DNA from: Amoebidium appalachense
Lineage: Eukaryota > Ichthyosporea
DNA: 64,000 nt
Direction: 5' to 3'
Assembly: GCA_963693365.1 (NCBI GenBank)
Contig: CAVNZM010000001.1
Location: 15,996,001 to 16,060,000, forward strand
In this document: positions 12,297-21,394 of the stretch, piece after piece
How positions within the stretch are numbered: the first letter of the stretch is position 1
Layout: every line of letters starts with the position of its first letter
The notes under the pieces: model-generated
Database searches by the model: none
What the model was told of the DNA's origin: nothing
Seen by the model: the letters and a program-made list of their open reading frames with translations, nothing else
Made by a program: the position numbers and the translations under genes

Positions 12297-12501
12297 TTAG
12301 ATTATTAACAATTCTATAAGTGAATAAGAGTGTGTGCGCTCGTGGCTGCGAGGGAGGGTGCATGCGTGCATGCATGGGTGCGTTCGTGTGTGCAGGTGTG
12401 TGAAAGGGGAGGGGTGTGTGTGTGGGGGGGGGGAGGGGGTTAGGCACTCTGAAGGGGGCCGGGCAGGTGTAAGGGAGTACTGATGAAGGAGGGGCTATGA
12501 A

Positions 12502-12537
<36 letters not shown>

Positions 12538-13011
12538 AGATGCAGATGCTTTCAAATAGGTGGAAGAGAAGCAGGGAGCTTCCAAAAAGGTAGGATGGAA
12601 GATATAGGTATACTATTAGAGAATAATGAGAATTAGGGGAGGTAAGAGGTAATGGAGGACTTGAAAAGGAGGGACGAATGGGCAGAGGCCCTCCTGAGGG
12701 GGAGAGGGGGGGGGGGGAGGGGAACAGGACAGGCATAATAAGTGGGCCTGGGGAGGCAGGTTGTCTGACAAAAAACTGGTGTCACTTGGGTTGGAAGGAG
12801 AGATGGATTGATACGTGCAAGGAAGTAAGGAGGTGGAGCAGTTGGGAGGAAGAATTGTGGGAAGGAGGAGAGGGGGAGGGGGATGCAGAAAAGGGGGGGG
12901 GGGGGGGGGGAGGGGGGGGGGAGGGGAAAGGGGGATGGGGGAAAGGGGAGGAGGCCCTGCAGGGAAAGGGGGGAGAGGCGAGAGGGAGGAGCGGGGGGCG
13001 TTGGAGGGGAA

Positions 13012-13043
<32 letters not shown>

Positions 13044-13316
13044 CGGCAGGAAGCACCTGGCAAGCTGTATGTCTGCTGCCACGGCCTCGTCAAAGAACAC
13101 TAGAGTGAAGAGCAGATGATCCGGGTCCTGTGCTGCTAAAGCAAACCCTTCGGAGCTGTGCACAGACCCAATCAGCTTGCGCATCGCACGCCGGGCGTTA
13201 AGCTTGCGGCCTGCTAGGCGCACACATGTTGACACGTTGAATGAACCGGGGCTCTCGTCACTTGACCCCTCATCGTCATCGTCAGAGCCATCACTGTCGA
13301 AAGACCCAACCTCCAT
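9457..13316 (-). CDS. OTU cysteine protease fused to CXC, SANT-like and zinc-finger modules
   Basis: The model has three exons: 13316-13057, 12009-11185 and 10444-9457. Its 2073 nt encode 690 residues, and both junctions are phase 2 (donors CAG|GTGCTT and CAG|GTGAGC; acceptors ACAG|GG and GCAG|TC). An acidic Ser/Asp N-terminus precedes an OTU-type deubiquitinase-like fold: PADGNCLF with Asp117 and catalytic Cys120, and His257 in DHYSVV. A Cys-rich CXC-type region follows (about 305-361, ending CRCENCGN). Next come a SANT/Myb-like segment (GRWSDAE..., about 448-512), a basic coiled coil (about 505-560), a Ser/Pro-rich linker and a final C-x2-C/C-x2-C finger (641-664) resembling the LSD1 type. 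The open frame continues upstream to an acceptor at 13357, so another 5' exon may exist. A nuclear ubiquitin-related role is inference. Intron 2 carries a family A repeat. Confidence 0.7.
10862..11012 (-). repeat. Dispersed repeat family A, copy 3, in an intron
   Basis: The reverse complement reads 'GGTCGAAACTCGGGTACTGT', 'GATGGGCTCTGCTTAT' and ends 'GACGCATTCAAAACCCCC'. This matches the copies at 142-312 and 600-778 across their length and the left half of 29702-29800. It lies inside intron 2 of the OTU gene. Confidence 0.65.
12103..12300 (+). repeat. Poly-G blocks in intron 1 of the OTU gene
   Basis: Runs of more than 40 G at about 12108-12152 and more than 30 G near 12260-12294, with a short TG repeat between them. 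Further poly-G runs occur near 12502-12536 and 13016-13041. On the coding (minus) strand this intron is therefore almost pure C-rich sequence. Confidence 0.85.
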
Positions 13317-13439
13317 ACCACACTCAGGCAAGGAACGGTTGCCATTATTGCCATAAGCTGCAGAGTGAACACAAAGACAGGGTGAGAGAATAGCTGGTCA
13401 ATGGTTGCCAGGTCTATAAAGAACCCACTCCCAACCGAA

Positions 13440-13449
13440 TCCCCCATCC

Positions 13450-13480
<31 letters not shown>

Positions 13481-13900
13481 ACACACACACAACATACATA
13501 CACACACACATACACACACACACACCGCCCACACCCTCCCCACCCCCCCCTCTTGCTCTCGGCCCCCCCCCCCTGCCTAATTCTCCACTTCCCCCTTCTC
13601 CCTCTCCGTCCCACCCTCCCGCCCTTCCTCTTTACCGACTGCCCTCCTCTCTTTGCCCCTCTCTTTCTGTCTTTTCCGCCATCCCTCCCTCTACCCTTTC
13701 TCCCCCTCCCTCCTTCCCTCCAACCCTCCCACCCACCCATCCTTCCCTCCCTTTCTCCCTACCCTGACCTCTCCCCCTTCCCCCCCTCCCCTGTCTTTAA
13801 CATACACACACAGGCACACACATACACGCCCCCCCCCCCCCCCCCCCCCTCTCCCCCTTCTCTGTACCCACCCACCCACCCACCCACATTACACACACAA

Positions 13901-13947
<47 letters not shown>

Positions 13948-14030
13948 CAACACACACACACACTCACTACACACACACAGGCACATACACACACAGACAA
14001 GCACACACCCACAGGCATACACCGTGACAC
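13440..14030 (+). repeat. C-rich / (CA)n block between two minus-strand genes
   Basis: Poly-C (13451-13479, 13831-13850) and CA repeats (about 13480-13525, 13895-13945) dominate. No exon could be supported. The apparent ORFs are His-Thr or Pro runs. Confidence 0.8.
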
Positions 14031-14375
14031 ACAGAAACTCTCTACCCACTATCCTGTACTGCCTCTTGACTAATTGTATGCTTAAAGGGGAAGGGAGGGA
14101 AGGGGGAAAAGCGGAGGAGTGGGCTTTAAGTGGGTACACTGCACAGAATGGTCACACAAAACATATGGAACACGTTGCCACACATACCCTATCGGGTGAT
14201 AGCAACATATAAGAGGCAAGCCAAAGCAGAAAAGGCAGCATGCCATGCCAAACAGATCATGGGAGAGGCACAAAGGTCCATAAGATTAAGTGCAAGGGAA
14301 GGCCTGAGCGGTGAAGGCATTGGTATCCACAAGATGCAAAAGGACACACCTAACGTATTACATAAAAAACAACTT

Positions 14376-14860
14376 CTAAAACGGAGGAACCACCTGTAAG
14401 GCCCAGAACAGAGAGACAGGGGAGGGGAGAGAAAAAGTGGAAAAGAGGCAGGGGGTGGTGGGGAGAGAGGGGGGAGGGGGGGGGGGGGGAGAGGGGGGGA
14501 GATCACCTGATGGACTCCCTCCGCTGTAGATGCATCTATCCGGCCGCCATGACGGGTTTGATGCCACACCCATTCCCTGAGGAAGGGCTGGGGAGGGCAC
14601 GTGCCAGCTTCGACAGAGTCCTCATGATCCGCTATGCAATAATCAATGTACCGTGCAACGAATGGCTGTTCCAGCTTGGCATGATCTTTAGACCAAGATT
14701 TGTTTTCCTTAATGACTTTTTTGTTCACCCCATCTGGGTTGTTTGTTGAACCCGCTGCAGCCAAAAGACAAAAGGCGAGGATAACATGAACGAGAATCCT
14801 CAGCAAAGCCCAATGGCCTTGCCCACGTCCAATGCGGACGCGAGCATGTTTGTAACCCAT
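14376..14860 (-). CDS. Small secreted protein, 123 residues, unknown function
   Basis: Two exons, 14860-14507 and 14393-14376, join in phase 0 (donor CATCAG|GTGATC, acceptor TTACAG|GTG). The start MGYKHARVRIGRG is followed by a hydrophobic stretch (LLRILVHVILAFCLLAAAGS, residues about 20-40) that looks like a signal peptide. The remainder is charged, with two cysteines (DYCIADHED and GTCPPQ), and ends EGVHQVVPPF. I do not recognise the family. The second coding exon is only 18 nt long, so the C-terminus is the weakest part of the model. If the junction is wrong, the first exon would still stand. Confidence 0.45.
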
Positions 14861-14869
14861 GCTCACACA

Positions 14870-15539
14870 AAATATGTACTGTCAGTTATGATCGAGCATT
14901 AAAGGGTGTTGTCTGTTTTTATTATTTTTATATGAGCCTACTGCAATATGATAAGGATGCTAGCGCTGTGTCACACCTGTCAACTGCCAGTCCAGGCTGT
15001 GACTGCCCGTTCAAGTACGCCACCACCTGCACGTGGTTGACGTGGTCTTGCTTAGCCCGCCTTTCGAGTTTATTCCTCGAATCAGACGCCACCAACGATG
15101 AGCCACAAAAACGGGTCAGAAAACGGGTCAGGAACGATTCGAGCTGATTCGACCCATAATAGTTCGAACCGACCCATTTATGCCCCAAATAAATTTGGCA
15201 CCAAATAATTTGGCACGAACCTGGTGACGTAAAATGTGGCACGAATTTATTTGGCACCAGCCCGCTAGCGGAGCACATCCAGGGGTATCCCCAAGCTCCT
15301 GTCGGTGCCTGGGCGACATCCTGCCCCATTTTCACCGTTTTGCAGGCTCGTGCCAAATAAATTTCGTGCCAAATATTACGTCACACCCTAGGAGCTTGGG
15401 AATTGAGGGTAGCACCTTTTTTTCAGAGGGCCGTGTCCTGAGCCAGCCTCGGCATGCGGGCCCGGGTACCAACCATATCAGGAGCGGGCAATTTTTGAAT
15501 TCTTCCTCCCCGGCCCCGCCGGGGAAAATTTACGTATGG
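14870..15539. other. Non-coding stretch with a large inverted repeat
   Basis: Apart from the inverted repeat at 15224-15384 and a GC-rich palindromic spot near 15511-15530, I see no gene. The overlapping ORFs on both strands have no family resemblance. Confidence 0.5.
15224..15384. repeat. Inverted repeat, ~37-bp arms (MITE-like)
   Basis: Arm 1 (15224-15260) starts GTGACGTAAAATGTGGCACG and continues GAATTTATTTGGCACCAG. Arm 2 (15347-15384) is its near-perfect reverse complement, ending TATTACGTCAC. A second pair, CCAAGCTCCT near 15293 and AGGAGCTTGG near 15391, extends the symmetry. The motif (T)TTGGCAC recurs several times just upstream. The structure resembles a small hairpin element. No target duplication was resolved. 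Confidence 0.6.
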
Positions 15540-15937
15540 ATACCACCCTAGTAGATAAGTCTGTATGGTGCTCTGATGTTGATATTGCCTGGGAAGTTGT
15601 GCAGTGGCGCTGTAATTCTTGTTTTCATCGCCGCTGGTGCCACTTTTGTGCTGACCTTTTTAATCGCAAGCATGTTGATAGGTGTGAATTTTTATGTCGC
15701 GTTTTGCCTCTTTCCCTCCGGGTATCTGCTACACTAGCTGGCAATGTGAACACTTTAGACTTTTTGTTGAATTCTGTTGGTCGTCACATTGAGTATTTAT
15801 ATGATTTTCACACAGTGTTCAGGTATCTCAGTATGCACTTGTTACTGGATAACTCGTGAAGTTTTTTTTTTATTGTCTTCTCAGTATGCCGTGCATACTT
15901 GTCATATCTTTCCGTCGAATAAATCCAGTCAAAAGAA
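15540..15937 (+). mobile_element. 3' end of a LINE-like retrotransposon
   Basis: A 107-residue reading frame (MDTTLVDKS... to LLLDNS, stop near 15857) contains a C-x2-C-x7-H-x3-C knuckle in WCHFCADLFNRKHVDRC. Such knuckles occur near the C-termini of many non-LTR reverse transcriptases. It is followed by about 60 nt of UTR, the signal AATAAA and an A-rich tail within AATAAATCCAGTCAAAAGAA (15918-15937). The upstream RT domains are missing, so this would be a 5'-truncated copy. Identity rests on the knuckle and the tail only. Confidence 0.4.
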
Positions 15938-16620
15938 AAAAAAAAAAAAAAAATTTGAGGTTTTCGGACCTCAAAGAAGTCAAATCCTGCAAAAAAACTA
16001 CCGGGAGGCCAAAAAGGGTGATTTCACAAAAAAGCAGGGTCATACATGAAAAAAAGAAAATAGGCGAGTTCAGTGGGCTGCCGATAAGTATATTTCGTCC
16101 TGCCGGTATACATGTGGTTGTTGCTCTAGACGGCAGTATGGCATTGCATGTGTCACGTGACCTGCACGTGAATGCGACCATGTGCAGGCACTGAGTCTAG
16201 GGGGATTTGTGTGTGTGTTTTGGAGCACCGACACTGAGGCAGAGCCAGGGTGAGAGATGTGTAAACATGGAGTTTAGGGAGATCGTGCTGCTATTGTAAC
16301 ATGTGCACAAAACATCCATTTGCACCACACTCCGGTGTACAGAACAATAATATGCACATGCGTCACTGTAATACCATGTATGCGCACGCCGCCATCTGGC
16401 CCATGAGAAGGTTTAGGAGACCACCACAGTAGAGACTATTTTGTTTTGGTTGATATCCATGTAGGAATGGTGTGTTGCAATTGTCATGATCAGCCTGAGG
16501 CAGGCACGTGCACTCACTGAATTACTAGAACTCATGAATAAAAAACACATTCGCTTAAAATGGCAAGGTAAATTTTAGTAGTAGTAGTAGTAGTTGGTAC
16601 CGGTGGGTGTGTTTGGGTGT

Positions 16621-16692
<72 letters not shown>

Positions 16693-16803
16693 TGAGCCTC
16701 GATTGTACAATAGGCTTTGAAAGTATGCAATGTATGTACATAAAATGTATGAATCGTGATCATGATCATGTTGGCAAAATTAATGTGGCCGATAAGAGAC
16801 AGT
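15938..16803. other. Spacer between two LINE fragments
   Basis: A-rich sequence after the LINE tail is followed by ordinary sequence. A short GTA repeat precedes a poly-G run of more than 50 bases at about 16636-16690. No gene is recognised. Confidence 0.55.
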
Positions 16804-17009
16804 AATAAAATACGGGGGTTTACGCTGTTTACTCGAGGCAAAGAGAACCAGTCTCAGGTATGGGGGGGGGGGTTTTGCTCGGAATATCCCCTCAGTGGTA
16901 TATCATGATCACGTACATAGATGTCGGGTGGTGACTATATATCAGGGTTTACTTTCTCTACGAGACACCATAAAGACTACAAGGAGAAATCAATTAGTTG
17001 GGGTTCCCC

Positions 17010-17049
<40 letters not shown>

Positions 17050-17081
17050 GGGCTCCCCTCGGGACACTCGGTATCAGCTGG

Positions 17082-17150
<69 letters not shown>

Positions 17151-17281
17151 TGCGCTATAATTTTGTAGTGATGTGTTTCTCAAGCCAATCAATACATCTA
17201 ATAAACAGGTCGTAGTTACGCGTGTTTAGTATAAAATCAAGGATGTTGTAATTTACAGGTAGGCTATCTTTAATAAAATAC
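16804..17281 (-). mobile_element. 5'-truncated LINE copy with a perfect 10-bp target-site duplication
   Basis: The body (16814-17271) is nearly identical to 21008-21531, the 3' end of a longer LINE copy. It encodes only the last ~38 residues (DSLPVNYNILDFIL... to HITTKL) plus a 3' UTR containing CA and A-rich runs and ending GTAAACCCCC. It is flanked by AATAAAATAC at 16804-16813 and again at 17272-17281. This is the signature of target-primed insertion. The family's 3' end is the GTAAACCCCC string, and the A-run lies inside the UTR. Confidence 0.85.
17011..17147 (+). repeat. Poly-T and (TG)n tracts in the LINE 3' UTR
   Basis: T35 (about 17011-17045) and about 32 TG units (17082-17147) are seen on the plus strand. 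In the sister copy at 21.2-21.4 kb, the poly-T is replaced by (TTTTTA)n-like repeats of about 100 bp. The two copies thus differ mainly in tract length and purity. Confidence 0.85.
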
Positions 17282-17796
17282 ACGACCACGCGGCCCGTCA
17301 AGGGATACAAGTGCAACATGTACAGTGTGCATGTGCACACACACATATTTTTTTTAAAAACCTTCAACTAGTATATCTGATTAGACACTCATGATTACTA
17401 GCAACGTTAACAGTGTGTGCACGTGCTCCTTGCGGACACATCACTTTTGTCTAACATAAGTATAATGACACTAGGATACTCAAGCTCGCGATTGATCATT
17501 TCAAAACATACAAGTAGGTCTGTGCGCCGGCTGTCGCCGGCGCCAAAACATAACGAGACAGTTATTGATGTTGGGTTGTATGGTTGTTACCTCCCCTTTC
17601 CCCCCTCCCCCCCCCCCCCCCCCCCCCCCCCCTCCCCTCGCCTCACGCTTCCCCCCCCCCCCCACCCCCCCCCCCCTGGCCCCCCCGCCTCACGCTTCCT
17701 CCCCTCCCCCCCCCCCCCCCCCCAAATCCTGCAGTTGCTGGATCTGCCAAATGTTATGACCCTTTTCCCTTTCATTTACCCCCCCCCCCCCCCCCC

Positions 17797-18213
17797 TGTT
17801 GGAGTGCAGACTTACGCTCACTCCACAATATGTGTATGTTAGCTTTACAATTGGTTCCGTGTACACAGACACACGCTGACACTCGATCACCACATGCACA
17901 TCTGCATAGTTGAGGAATGTTGCCAATTGTGTTTTGACTGCAAACGATTGGTTCACTGGTCCCAGAGATCTCTAAATGAAAGTAACCAATCCGATTAGCG
18001 CCTGGCATCCGGATTACATTCCAGACTGCTGCCCCACGGGTATATAAGCCACGTCTCTGCCAGGTGCAGACATGGAGTTCAGTCATGGAGTTCAGTCATG
18101 GAGTTCAGTCATGGAGTTCAGTCATGGAGTTAACACACTGAAAGCAGTAAAAAACGGGTCAGCGCCCAAGCGCGCCACGACGACCCTAGTCACAGCGGAC
18201 TCTACTTCCAACA
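17797..18213 (+). repeat. 5' LTR of the TRIM-like element
   Basis: TG...CA ends with 8-bp inverted termini. A TATA box (TATATAAG, 18041-18048) lies about 30 bp before a minisatellite of 'ATGGAGTTCAGTC' units (18070-18128), which would form the start of the transcript. Confidence 0.85.
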
Positions 18214-18228
18214 GGGTTATGGGCCCAG
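18214..18228 (+). promoter_or_regulatory. Primer-binding site for half initiator tRNA-Met
   Basis: GGGTTATGGGCCCAG lies directly after the 5' LTR. It is the reverse complement of the conserved eukaryotic initiator tRNA-Met anticodon stem-loop (CTGGGCCCATAACCC). Drosophila copia and relatives use this internal half-tRNA priming rather than the tRNA 3' end, which places the parent element in the Ty1/copia group. Confidence 0.85.
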
Positions 18229-18518
18229 ACACGACACCGCGGCCTCTAACTTCACGTCCCCTACGACGCCTTGAACGGAGGAGCCCAGAAACCGACTTCT
18301 AGGCTGTACCCTACACCCGCGAGCGTATTTCCGTGAAGTAGAGACTTTCGCTTCCACAAACTCCATCCGCAGCAGCCTGCGACATCAACGTCAAGTATTC
18401 CACTTCATTGGCGGGGCACGCACCACAGTGGAATGCACACCCCGGTCTACCCTGCAAGCAGCCACACTCACTCTCTCTTCTCTACAGTGGTGTGTACACT
18501 TCTCCAATTGGGTAGGGG

Positions 18519-18949
18519 TGTTGGAGTGCAGACTTACGCTCACTCCACAATATGTGTATGTTAGCTTTACAATTGGTTCCGTGTACACAGACACACGCTG
18601 ACACTCGATCACCACATGCACATCTGCATAGTTGAGGAATGTTGCCAATTGTGTTTTGACTGCAAACGATTGGTTCACTGGTCCCAGAGATCTCTAAATG
18701 AAAGTAACCAATCCGATTAGCACCTGGCATCCGGATTACATTCCAGACTGCTGCCCCACGGGTATATAAGCCACGTCTCTGCCAGGTGCAGACATGGAGT
18801 TCAGACATGGAGTTCAGTCATGGAGTTCAGTCATGGAGTTCAGTCATGGAGTTCAGTCATGGAGTTAACACACTGAAAGCAGTAAAGAAACGGGTCAGCG
18901 CCCAAGCGCGCCACGACGACCCTAGTCACAGCGGACTCTACTTCCAACA
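18519..18949 (+). repeat. 3' LTR of the TRIM-like element
   Basis: Same ends as the 5' LTR; TATA box at 18763-18770. It has one more 14-bp minisatellite unit than the 5' LTR, and a G-to-A difference near 18721. The high identity between LTRs implies a fairly recent insertion. Confidence 0.85.
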
Positions 18950-19380
18950 CCCCCCCCCCCCCCCCCCCTCTCCCCCCCCCCCCCCCCTTTCTTGCCACAC
19001 TGTGTTATCAGTCTAGGGCCGGGAGAGATTGCCATTGCCGAAGTACCAAGTTTACTTGTGGTCCTCCAAAAACATGTAGCTGAAAACCACCAAGTGCAAT
19101 ATGTTCTAAATTGCTTGCAAAAATTTTATAATATTTTTATTATTTTGTTGTTTTACTTATTTTACAGAACTGTTTGGTAACCCGATGATATGCATGGACA
19201 GGCAATAAAACTTTCCACGTGCACTGAGTGCCAGGTGGGCAACATATGTCAGTGAAGTCTGGAATTGGCACCCCCCCGAAATGTTCCCGAACATAAAATC
19301 ATCATTCTACGGTGTGTGTCAATATACCATGCTCACAAGTCAGTACTGCAATTATACTATTCTCAGTTTACTTCAAAGCA

Positions 19381-19419
<39 letters not shown>

Positions 19420-20213
19420 CCCTTTTCCCATTCCCTGCCCCCCCAAATTTTTTTTTTATGCTTTTCATACTCAGTGACTGCAATCATGGCACCCGTGTTT
19501 TCTAGATATATTTCCTTTCATTGTGTTCAACGTCTATGTGTGTGTGTGTGTGTGTGTGCGTGTTTGTGTGTGTGTGAATGTGTGTGTGTGGGCCAAGTGA
19601 AGGTTGCATGCGTTTTTTTCTTCTTAGTTGTTTTTGTATTCTATTCGATTATTACTTTGTGTGTAAATGTGGAAAAAAAACAAATAAAAAAAATTACCAA
19701 TGACCACCGCCCAGCTTGAATCCCCCTAGCTCTAGTGTAAAAAAATAATCATTATCAGTCACAAACCCTTCTACTACACTCGCCCCAAATGTCATATTCA
19801 CATTACTGAGTTGATTTAGTTGTGTTTTTTACTCTATTTTTTTCAACAACTGTCTGCTATTAAAACATTAAAATGTACATGTGTTTGTGTGTGTGTGTGT
19901 GTGTGTGTGCCACAGGCCGGTGTGTGTGTGTGTGTGTGTTTGTGTGTGTGGATATAGAATTTACCGTCCTCATCCCCGTGTCCCCCTAAACCGGTGTTAG
20001 CAGACCTTTGAGGTTTTTGTGATTGGATTGGTAGTTCTATTACATTAAAAGTTTCAAAATGTCGTTGTACCAATGATACATATAATACGTTGTAAAACAA
20101 ATGTTCAAAATGTCGCCGAATTTCTCTAAAAAAATTGCGTTCCATTCTGGTTAGAAACCAAAACAGTTTTGATACGGGAATAACCCTATGTACCACCTAC
20201 TGAGGCGGTGTCT

Positions 20214-20266
<53 letters not shown>

Positions 20267-20326
20267 AAAAGGGACCGCAGTAGATGTTAGAACGTCGCAC
20301 GTGCGGCAACACGTCAGTACGTGTTA
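18950..20326. other. Non-coding stretch between mobile elements
   Basis: Holds poly-C (18950-18985, 19382-19417), TG repeats (19536-19590, 19885-19950) and a run of about 46 T at 20217-20262. An ARM-repeat-like fragment at about 19013-19130 is discussed among the rejected items. Confidence 0.55.
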
Positions 20327-20981
20327 GGGAATCACCTGATCTCTGCCGTCATTCAGCCCAGCGCGTTCACAGTGAATCCGAAACCGCTGGTTTTTTCCTT
20401 TTTATTTCAAAGCCCCGAGTACGTACATCCTCTCGGGCCCAACTTTACGGCACTATATTTCAATTTTCTCATTATCAAATATATAGTTATTTTAGGCTTT
20501 TTCATTAGTATCGCAAGAATATTTAGCGATTTTGATGTCATAAAAACAACTAAGCAACGTTTCGATGGTTTTTGATGCCTCACAAAATGGCCTTAGGTCC
20601 CCTCCAAATTCCGGATTTGAGGTCCGGCACTAAAAAAGGTGCGTTCCATTCTGGGTTAGAAACGAAAACCGTTTTGATACGGGAATCACCTGATCTCTGC
20701 CGTCATTCAGCCCAGCGCGTTCACAGTACTCCGAAACCGCTGGTTTTTTTCTTTTTACTTCAAAGCCCCGAGTACGTACATCCTCTCGGGCCCAACTTTA
20801 GGGCACTATATTTCAATTTTCTCATTATCAAATATATAGTTATTTTAGGCTTTTTCATTAGTATCGCAAGAATATTTAGCGATTTTGATGTCATAAAAAC
20901 AACTAAGCAACGTTTCGATGGTTTTTGATGCCTCACAAAATGGCCTTTGGTCCCCTCCAAATTCCGGATTTGAGGTCCGGC
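20327..20981 (+). repeat. Tandem direct repeat, ~301-bp unit, two copies
   Basis: 20327-20628 and 20681-20981 are nearly identical: GGGAATCACCTGATCTCTGC ... CCGGATTTGAGGTCCGGC. The spacer sequence before copy 2 (GCGTTCCATTCTGG...GATACGGGAAT) also occurs before copy 1 at about 20136-20180, so the repeating unit is about 350 bp. Copy 2 ends 26 bp from the LINE 3' end at 21008. No ORF is convincing. The unit could be a satellite-like or non-autonomous element. Confidence 0.75.
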
Positions 20982-21007
20982 GAACAACGCATTATATATA
21001 TTGATAA

Positions 21008-21339
21008 GGGGGTTTACGCTGTTTACTCGAGGCAAAGAGAACCAGTCTCAGGTATGGGGGGGGGGGTTTTGCTCGGAATATCCCCTCAGCGGTATATCAT
21101 GATCACGTACATAGATGTCGGGTGGTGACTATATATCAGGGTTTACTTTCTCTACGAGACACCATAAAGACTACAAGGAGAAATCAATTAGTTGGGGTTC
21201 CCCGTTTTATTTTTATTTTTTATTTTTTATTTTTTATTTTTTATTTTTATTTTTTTTTATTTTTTATTTTTATTTTTTTTTATTTTTTTTTATTTTTTTT
21301 TTTAAAGGGGCTCCCCTCGGGACACTCGGTATCAGCTGG

Positions 21340-21394
<55 letters not shown>

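Larger units (their letters stand above)
17797..18949 (+). mobile_element. Miniature LTR retrotransposon (TRIM-like) with copia-type primer site
   Basis: LTR 1 (17797-18213, 417 bp) and LTR 2 (18519-18949, 431 bp) both begin TGTTGGAG and end TTCCAACA, with TG...CA termini. They are nearly identical apart from one extra copy of a 14-bp internal repeat in LTR 2. The internal region is only 305 bp and non-coding. A primer-binding site follows LTR 1 immediately, and a short G-rich tract (GGTAGGGG, 18511-18518) precedes LTR 2. The element sits in poly-C, so the flanking CCCCC is compatible with a 5-bp target duplication but uninformative. Lacking gag-pol, it must have moved using another element's enzymes. 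Confidence 0.85.

Noticed and set aside
14928-15356. 142-codon minus-strand ORF over the inverted repeat
   Set aside because: It reads through the palindromic arms and has no recognisable domain.
18992-19180. Frame containing VPSLLVVLQKHVAENHQVQYV, reminiscent of an ARM repeat
   Set aside because: Only one repeat-length stretch, no partner exons, no clear donor, and it is bordered by poly-C and AT-rich sequence. Too weak to annotate.
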